Assembly (NCBI RefSeq): GCF_025766255.1
Contig: NW_026516722.1
Coordinates: 62,001-126,000, forward strand
Reading direction: 5' to 3'
DNA: 64,000 nt
From: Zychaea mexicana
Lineage: Eukaryota; Mucoromycota; Mucoromycetes; Mucorales; Lichtheimiaceae
Positions within the stretch are counted from its first letter, which is position 1. Every line of letters begins with the position of its first letter. A model generated the notes under the pieces. That model saw nothing but the letters and a program-made list of their open reading frames with translations, was not told the DNA's origin and made no database searches. Positions 11,046-22,662 of this stretch are shown here, in pieces. The position numbers and the translations under genes are program-made.

Positions 11046-14000
11046 TTATGCAATAATTTTCTCCACAATTTCACTAGCAAGCTTTGCATTTTGGAGGACA
11101 TTTGTAGCTGCAGCACCAAATGTTGGATCACCTAGCGCAGTAAATCCTAACTCTTCCAGTAGCATCTTCTGGCTTCGTCTATTCTTGGAGTCGCCGAACA
11201 CTGGATCGGAACAGGCGGTGACCAGGATAGACTTGACAGACTCAATGATGGGCTGCGTCTGGCTACTGACGACAATCTGGTTCATCTTTGGCAACAACGT
11301 GTCGTAGACGAGAGCAAACACTTCGGGCATGGCCACTGCTGCTTCAGCGAGCAGACCGTAAATAAACAAGCGTTCGGATTCGTTGTCGGCAGAATTGAGC
11401 TGGGTTGCGAGTAATGATATCAACAGCAGGGCAGTCGTATTATCGGGTATATCCAAGCGGTCAAAGATGCCATAGTAGAAACTGCTGCTAGCTGCTTTGC
11501 TGGGTCCCCCGGTATATTTGGGATCAAAGAACATGGCATCCATTTCGTCGTCATAGATACCGTCCAGACCCGCCAGTCGCAGTAGCTCCTTAAGTGCTTC
11601 GTTCTTGGCAGCAATGGGTAATAAGCCAGCAACGTAGCCCAATGTCCGTGACTCGATCATGTCGTCGCCGCTACCTGTGGGTGTTTGTTTGCATTCAATG
11701 TCCAAGAATGTCGTCAGGCCAGTATAGATCATGTCCTTGGCGTTGCTGTGCCGTAACCCTTTCATAAAGGTACCAGCAATGGCAAACGAGAAATGACTTT
11801 CAAAGTTGACGCCACACAAGAGGTCGAGTTGGCGAGCCACTTCAGCCATAGGTTCTCGTGCTGCGAGCAATACGTCCGACACGGTGTCGCCGACAAAGAA
11901 CTCGCTTGCATCGAGCGCGCGCAGGACTGCTTGCAACAATTCGATCGCCATGACAAAGATAGGGCTGTGATTGACTTGGACTAAAGCAACGGCTACCCAG
12001 AACAACTGCAAAAGGTATCGCGAATCACCTGGCAAGCTTTCGACAATGTTCTTCAAACACATCATGATACTCAAAACCAAGTTGGGATCAGACTCGTTAA
12101 AGATAGCCAATGCGCCTCGGAGTGCGACCAGAATTTGATATAGCAAGTCGTCATCGATTTCTTCACGACCAAGACAGCCCAGTACAACAAAAGCGCGTGG
12201 TTGGATTGCAGGGTTGAACTGGAACGCAGTGCTAGCGACCAAACTCATCCATCGGGCTCGCCAAGTGTTCGCCACATCTATGGATGGTGCGCCACAGTGT
12301 AATACTTCGAGCAATTGGTTTACGATCGTCTCGAGTGACCCAAGCTGGATGGGTTCGGTGATATCAGTAAGCGTTTCCGCGTTGATGGTGAATGCATTGG
12401 CGTGTGGTTTGAACAGGCCAAACAACAAACGGGACTTTGAATCAGACAATTCGGTAAGCATCAATTGGAGTTTCTTCACGTTGGTTTCTGTGAGTGGCAT
12501 CGAGGTACACAGAGACTGGATCATGTTGACTACCAGACCATGAACGGATGCACGGACCATGGTGGGACCCACACCCACCACAAGCGATACAATATGGAAG
12601 ATTTCGGGAACATAGCTCTTGACTGGCCCGCGATTGTTGAACGAAAGCATCAGAATGAACCGGATAAGGACGGCAATCTCGATCCATGTTGGATGATCTG
12701 TCAACATACGCGTGGGCTTGAAGGATGTCTTTTGCAGGACCTTGCGCAGGCGTGAAATGACCTTGCCGCGAACAGCCACGTTGGATAGTGTGACAAATGT
12801 ATCGGCCATGGCTTCGGCTTGTAGGGAACCGACACCGTGTTGGTTGGAAAACAGAATGAACGAGTCGAGGACAGTGTTTAATATATCGTCTACCTTGCCA
12901 ATCGTTTTCCAAATCTTGGCTTGGACGAGTTTGTACATCTGTTACAAAGGAACGAAATGAGCAACACTGGCACATAAGCATAAACAAAAGAAAAAGGAAC
13001 GGATATACTCACATCAGTACGCGCCACAGTAAGATCGATCAACAAGCGCAACACTTCCTTGGTCTTGGCCACATCTTCAGGTGATCCTCGACAGAACTGG
13101 GCAAGGTTGGGCAACCAAGGCGTCATGTAGTCCAAGCACAGGTACCGCAAAGGCTCACTCGACTTGTTAAAACCGACAAAACACTCGCTCAAAAACTCCA
13201 ATGTAAATCCTTGTTCTGTAGCTGCCAGCTTTTCGCTAATATTGACAATGAACGAGCTGCTGTTTGCCGGCAAACACAAATCCTTTGCATCCAACAACTG
13301 TTTGCCTACATCAAAGTTGAACGTCATGCTAAGCGAATACAGCAGATTATAGGCAGCCAATCGCAAGTTGGGGTCGTCGCTACCGATATTCAACAAGGCC
13401 ATGTTGAGCAATCGACCGGGGACATCATTGGGCCGGATCGTGCGTTCAGATAGGTTCGTAGGCTTGGTCATTTCATGGCGTCGCTTGCTATGTCGGATCG
13501 CACCAGCCAAAGTATCGCGCTTGGGTGAAGAGAATGTGATTTGCGACTTGCCCTTGTTGTACTTGAAGCTAAATTCTGTGATACTACTAATGCTGTTGTC
13601 ATCACGTGCTGCTGCTGCTGCTGCTGACGAAGAAGAGTGCTGGCCGCCCAATGCAATATCCTCGATCTCAGATACGTGGAATACATCATTGGTCACCGCA
13701 CTAATGTTGTACAACAACTCTTGCTTGCGCACTGTCATAACTTGCACGTATTCGGCGCCGACCTTGACAGTGACAGGTACTTGGGCCTTAAACTGGGATA
13801 TCCGATTGACGGGGAAAAAGACGGCACTGGGTTCAGTTTCCAAGCCAGTGGTGGATTTGGGTAGACGGATCTCGGAGGCATTGATGTGTTCTTGCAGTTC
13901 GACCAGCGTCACTGCAAATGAAATGCGCTTGCTGATCTTGTGGGTAACAGGGCGCGGAAGCTTCTTGACGTATTTGCGGAGGAACGAGTTGGGGTTGTAA

Positions 14001-17000
14001 ATATGGATCATGGCCACATTGTCGTACATGTCAAACGGTAGTAGCTGCAATAGCTGGCTGATCCATTGGCTTGGGATTTCATTGGAAGGGCCAAACTGTG
14101 TCAGATCCAATACCAATTCACACGACTTGTTTGCCACTCTTTCCAAGGTCTATATTTTACACACTTGAGTTTGAAAACTTGCTGCTGCTTGTGCTGCTCT
14201 TCCAATCCAATGCCAAACATACCTGAAGAATAAAATAGATCAACAGTTCAAAGTCGATACTGTCGGCTACAACATTGCGTAAGATGAAGTAAAAGACAGG
14301 CCGTCCACTCTTGGATGTGCCGCCTTCATAGAAAATATTTTTCGACACGATGCTCTCGACGCCTCGATGACCATTGCGACGCATGAATTCCGCATACAGC
14401 TGGTTCGCAGCTGCAAATTTGTAGCTACGCATGCCGCTAAATTCTTGTTTGGGTATATCGGGCGGTCGTCCCAACTGTGCAAGCAAATTGGCAAACTTAT
14501 CGAATGTTCGTTTCCAGACAGCCATCGAGTCCTGATCATTAAACTGTCGTAATCGTCGTGTCGCCAAATCACGCGATATACGTTCCATGTTATCTGCCAA
14601 AACACGATGTAACAAAGCATAATCCTTGTCGTCCATGTGTCGCATTTCCACCGTGGCAGAGCTATTGTCATCGCCGTTTGCTGAAGCAGCAGGTAGCGCA
14701 GGCACCTTGGAAATCTCGCGCAAGAAGCTTGTGACTTTATAAATGTTGCTCGTCAAAAAGTCGTTCAGCACAATCATGTACGTTTCCTTGGCACCAAATA
14801 AGACATTGTTGGCCAGATTCTGAATGACCTTGGTGACGATCAGATGGCCACGTCGCATCTCACGTGACACAGACACGCTGTTCTTGACAAGACCTTCGGA
14901 TTCAGGGGCCACAATGGCAGGACAGAAGAAACGCAGAAACACAAAGGCGCCCAATGCGGTATGCATGGCTTCAGGGAATCGTTTTAGTACAGAGTTGAGG
15001 ATGCATTGACACACTTCGCGGAAGATGCGTGGTGCTTCACTGGCGGATGCGCAAATTGAGTTTAAGAATAACTCGGTCGCACTGACCACATTTTGCTTGT
15101 TCTTGTTGACATCTTCACCTGGTCCTGCTTTGGAGGGGTCTAGTTCAAACGTCTTTTCTTCTGCTGGTTTTTCGCCAAGTTTTGTGAAAACGGGCTGTAG
15201 TGTTGACCGTACATATTCAGCACCATAGTTCTTGGCAAATACCGATAACAGACGTGTAGCAATACTCGTTTTACGGAATAAATCCGTTTCGCTCGCTAAA
15301 AATTACATTTAGCTATCAAGCTCGTTCTGTGTATACACGTCAGCTACAGTATGTTACTTACTCGTATTAATGACTTCTTTTTCAATGACAGCTTCAAGCA
15401 AAACAAGCGTCTTGCCGCGTGATGCAAAACAAGCAAGAAGCACATTGGCGACTTCATCGATATCGGAGGATGGACAGACATCACACAGTGACAATGCAAT
15501 GTTGAGATCAAATTCGACAAGCATCTAGAAATAAAGTGGTCTGAGTATATGTCCTTGACTCACACAAACAAAATACACTACTACTTACGTCAACAAGCTT
15601 CTCGTATCGATCCGTCATGACCGTTTCAGCCAACGTCTCGAATTCCGTGCCTTGGTTTAAAATATTGGTCAGAACCTGCATGAAGGCTGTTCGTGTACGC
15701 GTATCTTCATGATAGCCCATGGAAAGCGAATACTTGAGACCAGCATCCACGTTAGCACTCAGTAAATTGGATAGGGCCAGAATTGTATAATTCTTGAGTG
15801 GTGCCAATATTGTCGCACTCTCCTTGTTCTGTAGAATGTTCTAATCAGTTATTACTGCCACCCCATTCTCCTGTGCGTCCGTAAACATATAACAAAACAA
15901 ACAAACAAACCTTGTTAACAAGCATGATCTCTTGTCGTGGCAAATTCGTCGGGGTCGACTCAATTTCCGAGATTCTGCAGCGATTCAACAGCTTTAAAAA
16001 GAACGTAAAGTAACGATAAAAGATCCTGCTCTTGACCTGCGTCGAGTCTGTTTCGTGAACGGGTTCGGATGGCTGCAATGGCAACTGATGCAACAAAACT
16101 TCAATCGTTTTCAAGCACGCCAAATCCAAATCCCGTTGCAACTTTTCAGTTTGTGTTGTTGTCTCATTGTTCATTGGCGAGCTCTCTGGCTTGAGCGCAA
16201 AGTCACTGGTCCATTCGACAATGATTTCCAACAATTTGTTGCGCAGACGGAACTCTTGACGCAGCGTAATACGGTCCTTGCGAATCATCAACACTTCACA
16301 TAGCTGACACATTTTAATTTTGATTTTCATCGATTGCTGGTTGCTGCCTAATTTGTTCAGGTATTGAGCGTATTGGCTGATCAGGCCGCTGAAATCGACT
16401 GTGAACAAGTTGTCGACCGCGTCGTCCATACGGTCCAATACAAGTTTAAGGACTGAGATGGCTTGTTCGACAAACAGTGTGTATCGAGGACTACAGATTG
16501 GATCGTGGTCGGCGGCAAAGCATTTTGCTAAGGTGTTTTCCAAGTGTCGGAACATGATTGGGTACAGCGTAGGTGAGAGGTCCGTGCCCAATATTTCACG
16601 TACCCATTCACGAACAATGACGTTGTCGCAAATCAATAGCTCGACCATTTCCATCACAAACTTGTCAACCATGGCAGCGGATTCGGTTGGTGCAGAGATA
16701 CGACGATAAGGCGATTCACCTGCTGCTGTTGCTGTAGTCGATGATGAAGAGTTGCTGTTGTTGGGACCACCGCTGCGTGCGTTGTTGTTCTTAGGTATGG
16801 CGGGAGATGTGGGCGACGATGGTGTAGCAGTTGATGAATCGGCCATGAGACACACACCACCTAACGAGGCCAAAAAGCCAGCATAGTTTTGCCATTCTGA
16901 AGACCGATCATCATCAATACCGTCCATACGCGTGGTGCTGCCCATGGTTGCGGAAGAGGCCCCTGTCGATGAGGACATGTTGCTGCTGTTCGTGCTGTTG

Positions 17001-20000
17001 GTGCGCATGGCGTTGTTGCGCAACTTGTCATGCCATGGTGCACTCTTTTTGTTACTACTGTTGTTGTTCAAGTCGTTGACTTCTTCCCTCGGCTCTTCGT
17101 AAGATCGGATCATGGACGGTGTCATGTACTTCCACCGTTTCCATGCTTCTTCCCAAGCAGCCAAATTGCCTGGCGCATAGTGCGACATCATGCGCAATAA
17201 CCGTCTGATACGTTTCTGTTGAGATTTGCGGCCAGCAATGATACCCGTGCTTGATGTCAGTTCAATATAAACGGGTAAGTTGTCGACGATCGTCAGTGCT
17301 TGTTGTTGTGGATCTTCAGTGCTGTCAGTGATATGCGCCTCCAAACAAATGTGTCCAAAGCAAGCCATGGCACCAGAGCAAATATCTGGGTCTGCCGAAC
17401 ATAACAATACCAACAATGCTACTTCTAATCCAATCGATGCTTGTAACCGTTCTCGTACATCAGAACCATGCATGGCAATATCCTATTTTTATATAAAAAA
17501 AAAAGAACAGTTTATATAAGTAAAAAAAAAGTTGACTTGAGAAGAAAAACTCCATGGTATTACTTACTTGATGCAAACGTAAAAAATCATTTCGCAAAGT
17601 TAGGATTCTGGCTAGCAAGTCGAGCAATTTCTTTAGGCCGTCATCACGTTCCCTGGTGTCCAGCAGTTGCTTTGCGAGCGTAAAGACGACCTGCGATGAA
17701 ATTTTCCAAAAGGACTCTATAAATCTACTCGAAGATCCCCATGCTACGATATAATCCGGTGCGTGCAGTTTCGACAAGCATTCTGCGGCAGCATCACGGA
17801 CAATAGGTCTCTGATCTCGTAAACAGTTTGTGATGGCAACCATCACGGATGCGTTTTGTTCGTACCGGTCATCATTATCGCCCTGTAGAAAGGGAGAAGG
17901 GAAAAATAAACGATAGTTTTAGTTTAATTGCTTTTGCTTCCAATAAACACCTAATGAAGATGAGGCTTACCAAGATTGCCAGCTTGGGATCCGTTTGATA
18001 CAGACGTAATACGTCTAAAATAAGTTCACATCGTTCGGTGACTATCAGGTTGCGCACATCACGTTTCTTTTTGTCTATAGAGGATGGATTAATGATAGTC
18101 TTGCGGCCTGAGGATTGGGTTGTGTTCTGACTACTCGTTTCGGATTTTGCAGGATCACGACTGGTGAAATCCAAAAACAATCTGCGCAAGGGACCACAGA
18201 GCGAATCATATAGGGCAGACACAGGCGGGTTCCAAGGGAGGCGGTTCTCTTCTGCAGCCAGTGCAAGACACGCTTTGACGAGGGACATTTTGAAAAGTGT
18301 CGGAGCACGGTCGTCAAGACAAGTCGGAAACAAGCTGTGAATGACGCCACGTGGGTTGAGTCGGAACATGGCAACCAGACAGTCGGCTAGGAGACAGCGA
18401 TGATCGATAATGATGCCAAGGTTACCCATCAGGCTGTCGGGAATCAAGGGTCGTTGGATATCAAATAATTTCTCCTTGAGCTCGTTTTCAATGTCCGGGA
18501 CAATATGGCGCAGTGCAGACACGTCGGATTTCGACACATATGTTGCAGCCTTGCAAATGTCGACATAGCAGATGGCTGCTAGTTCGGCCATCCGTGTGCC
18601 CTTGAGTGACTTTTTCAATGCGCTAAGGAATATTGTCTATAGCAACACAGGAATCATTTGGTTTAGTTTGACATTACGTCTGATAGAACCAACCACCCTC
18701 TTAGCACTTTCTATACCTTTTTGTTTTGCACTCCTCTGCTTTCAGACAATGCGGATGCTAGCAATACATCAGGACACAAGATCAACAGCATGGTTTGTAG
18801 CGGCCACAGCACTGCTTTCTTTCTCGTCGTATCGGCAAGCGAATTACAAATATCAAACAGAATTTCGGGACCACCATCCAACCGTTTCTGACTGTGGCAT
18901 AACCGCATAAACTCGGACGGATATGTTTCAATCCAATTCCAGATAGCACGACGTAATGTCACCGCGACAAATAATTGTGCTGATTTCTTTAAATGCATAA
19001 ACGTAGAGCAGAGTTCTTTGCGTCATAGCGAAGTTTAGTGGTCTGTGTGTAGTACACTGTCTCTTGCCCTTTATATTCTATCTTAGGATGTATAAATACC
19101 TGTAAGAATCATGCTCAATCGCTTTGCATTCAATGCCGAGCATTCCAGTAATCGCATATCAGCTGTTTCTGGGTTCTCATCCATGGTCGTTGAAAGATAC
19201 AGTATCCGTGCCTTGATCTTACCGAACATGATCGGCCAATTACTCGCACTGACATAAAACACCACACGACTTGCAGCCTTGTAAATATCTAGCATGATAT
19301 CCGATGGTGTTCCAGTCGTGCCAGTAGCATTATATTCTGTCCGCGTCATAATATTGGCTACACCCGAACCGACATCCCGTTCTTCCGCCGTAGCCATTTG
19401 GTGCATGAATCGTGACATGATGGCGACAATGTATTTGGCCAAATTGTCCTCGAGCGGTGGAGGATCTTCCAACTCGCCTGGTAGCAGGTTGGTGTTGCTG
19501 TTGCTGCTGTTGCTATTGTTGCTATTATTACTTATACTGTCGTGATGGCCGTGGTGAATGTTGTTGTGGCTAGGATGATGATGATGGATGTTGTTGCTAG
19601 TACTACTGCTGTGATGACTATGCGTGGAAAGCATCGTTTCTGAGGCACTATGCATAGATCCTTCTCGACTCATGCCGGATACGGGCGATTGTGGAGCTAA
19701 TGATTCGGAGCTGTGGACTGACATTGTCTTTCGCGACTGGCGATAAAATTGCCAATGGTGTTGCATACATGCTGACAACATGCGTAATAAAAACAGCTGT
19801 GATTGCAGCACATCGTGCGGTATAAATTCGTCGGATAAAGCGATGGGTGAAGACTAAATTTCCATTCAGGATTAATAAGTTTAGTTCTCAAGCACCCACA
19901 CGCAGACATCTATGACATATATACCTTTGATATATTTTCCAACACGGTCACCAAGGTGCTTGCAATGGTAGGTAATCGAAACTTTGAGAGTTCAATCAGG

Positions 20001-20440
20001 GCGGCCACTAAATAAACGATTTATAAAAGATGTCAACATAAAGATTAGTAGTTTTCATTTGAAAAAAGGAAGCTTAATTCATTTTGTTTACCTCTGTAGT
20101 TAGCAAAATTATTAGAGCGAGCAAAATCAATAAAGCGTGCAAAATAAAAGCAACATATCAACGAGAGGGCGAAAGGGTTAATTAGTATATTCAAACTACT
20201 CTCTCGCGCTAACAAACACTTTTCTTACATACGTTTGTTGAATCAAAGGATCGCTTTCCAGATTATCCAGCTGTCGTCCATTATTGCTCGGTAGCTAATG
20301 CATTGAACACAAATGAGTTAACGAGCCCCACTTTTCGTTCTTTAACCTCAAAAGCTTTAAGGAAAAGAAAAAATGAGAAAACATACCCGAACAGCGATTC
20401 GATTAACAAGACTTAGAATAAGCTTGGTGTCAGCACTCAT
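11046..20440 (-). CDS. NF1: Neurofibromin/IRA-type Ras GTPase-activating protein
   Basis: Fourteen exons: 20440..20387, 20294..20233, 20195..20092, 20007..19925, 19853..19100, 19015..18717, 18636..17971, 17882..17568, 17482..15911, 15828..15589, 15524..15362, 15295..14223, 14149..13013 and 12938..11046. All phases agree, giving 2804 residues, close to human neurofibromin. The RasGAP domain lies near residues 1370-1680, with the arginine finger at Arg1445 (DLFRKTSIAT) and the signature FLRFFCPAIVAPE. It is followed by a Sec14-PH-like module (VLDLTQFGPSNEIP, MIHIYNPNS) and long HEAT-like C-terminal repeats ending at 11046. The N-terminal half carries low-complexity inserts (Asn/His/Ser-rich at 19480-19600; Ser/Thr-rich at 16690-17060). 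The protein should switch off Ras, and in yeasts it thereby restrains the cAMP-PKA pathway. The intron at 20196-20232 is only 37 bases, but both flanking exons fit in phase. Confidence 0.93.
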
Positions 20441-22662
20441 TTTGTGTCTACGAAGTTAGAATCTCGGGTCGAGTGATGTTGTATATATGTATTGTTTCGA
20501 GATTATGTGTTTTTTAAAAAGAAAGAGAGAGAAGGGTTTTTGTTGATGTTCGTGTAGGTGATGGCGAAGTGAGAATTTAAGGAACGAGAGGAGGAGGAGC
20601 AGTAGAAGAAAAGAGATGCCGCTTGCGCGGGTTGGTGAGAGAAAGAGAGAAGGTTGTTGTGTACTAAGGGAATCGCCTATATAAGAAAAAAGAGGAGAAA
20701 AAGAGTAAGTACGTTGAGTATGCTTTGTGAATTTAATATTAAGGAGCTGTCATTAAAAAAGATCATTGAGACAAGATGATGAATGGGGAAATCCCTTGAA
20801 AATGTACCTTAAGTTATGTTCGTTTAAAGAGGAGAGAGAGGAAAAGTGAGGAGTGGTAGTGGAAAAGGAGAACGGCCTGCCGTCGTCGTCGTCGTCGAAT
20901 TGTATATTGACCTTTTCTTTTCGGGTGTTGTGAAAAGTGATCCCACGTTTCTACGAGAACCGCGAAAAAGAGAGAGAAGCGACGTACTCTTTTAAATGAA
21001 TCGGCGCGCACACACTCCACTGCGAAAGAGCGATATTATAGTTCTCGTGGATCAAGTTCGGCTAAACTCTATAGCCGTGGTACGGTTCCGGACATGTATC
21101 AATAAAGTGATGGTGTCTTTTTCCACTATTCGACTGATAAAAGTTTAAACGCTAATCTCGAGAAAATAGATCGATGAATTTAAAAGACGAGCAATGAGGC
21201 GTAATGTTACTTGGCTGTTATTGGAGCACTGATTTTTCATCTTACTGGGCTTGCGCTACCATATTGCGTTGTTTCAGTACTCGGTATTACGTTTTCAGAT
21301 CACGCAACTGCGTTTGCTGCGTGCTATCTCTTTGCTCCACACTTTATTATATCCGTATTTTTGTTCACTTACACCAAAATCGAAGGTTGGCACATCCACA
21401 GATGTCACCAAAAATATTCATTGTTGTCAAATAATTTCATCCAGAACGAGTTTACACTGCTTGATGCTCTTTTAAGGATCTCTAGCTTTGACAGTTTGCA
21501 CTGCTTCTCTTGGATGCCTATTAGCTTTGCGGTTGGCATTGCTTGGTATACTCTTCTCACCATGTTCGATAACCTAAAACAGATCATGATTTGCAGCAAG
21601 GAGCATAGTATTACAATTCAAGAAGGCACGACAAAAAAAGAGAAACGGTAGCCTCGACAAAGCAGAACTTGACAGGATTGTCAAAACCAAAAAACAAATA
21701 AGTTTATCACCATCTTTGTCTTTTAAAATAAATGTATATGCTCATTCATCTTATCAAAATAATTAACGTATATAAAAAAAATGTATATAAGGGCGAGCCA
21801 GAGGCTGGTTTGATATGTTGTCATTTACACATCCGAGAGTGGTGCTCTTCAAGTCGGCGACTGTTCGTTATGTTCGGTATAATAAACGAACAGCAGCACC
21901 TACAATTATAATTACATGGCCCATTGATGTATCCTTCTGAAGCGTAATAATGGCAATGCTTCAACTTGACATGATATGCTGCACGCCAATGAATTGGAAA
22001 AAAGCAAGTCGGGCTGCATAGAAAGGGGCAACGCAATAATGGACCCATGCCATTTTGGGAGGGGTGTCAATTTCTAAGCGTATCAATGACAGATGAAGTG
22101 CACACGATGGCCAAAGCGTGCGTTATTAACTTTGTTACTATCTTATTATTGTGAAAGTTAGCCAGTTGCTTGAGGCTTGTATACATTAAAGACGTAGGAG
22201 CAAGTCGGTACAAATTGTGATTCACGATGCCTATTTTTACGGTTGCGCAAGTTAAACTATACATATGACAAAGTAGAAGACGTACTGACGCCCACATACT
22301 ATATTGAACAACAACGTACAAAGTATTACTTTTCATTCATTTCTAGATTTAGATGTATACATGTATATGATACGTACTGTAACACCGTATACTTACAGAA
22401 ACGTGTTCCCAGCCATGTTTTGTTTTCGAGAAATCTACCATCCACATACATCGGCCAGTGATAGCAATCATTTCCATCTTGCGGCATTAATAGATAAATG
22501 CTTTACAATGTCAGGGCCCACCGTTTTTACATGCCGTTTAATTGACAATCCTGATACTAGACACATTAATAAGAAAACAGAAACGATGATAACTTTTTAT
22601 TATGATTACTTTTATGGAAGGGGTGGGACGGGTAGATGGGAATGTGGAATGATGATAAAACA
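20441..22662. other. Intergenic region upstream of the neurofibromin gene
   Basis: Bases 20441-21060 are GA/CT-rich and act as leader and promoter of the neurofibromin gene on the minus strand. The rest is AT-rich. Apart from the hydrophobic open frame at 21211-21651, listed separately, nothing coding is supported. Confidence 0.5.
21211..21651 (+). pseudogene. Hydrophobic open frame without a start codon, possible gene remnant
   Basis: An open frame of about 146 codons predicts several hydrophobic segments (LAVIGALIFHLTGLALPYCVV, FAACYLFAPHFIISVFLFTY, and MPISFAVGIAWYTLLTMF near the end) and a Lys-rich C-terminus. There is no in-frame ATG at the 5' end, an in-frame TAA lies just upstream, and no clear upstream exon could be joined. 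I do not recognise a family. It could be an orphan exon of a membrane protein, a decayed gene, or chance. Confidence 0.25.

Noticed and set aside
13368..14000. 210-codon plus-strand open frame
   Set aside because: Lies antisense to neurofibromin exon 13 (13013-14149), whose protein is clearly conserved; a codon-bias shadow.
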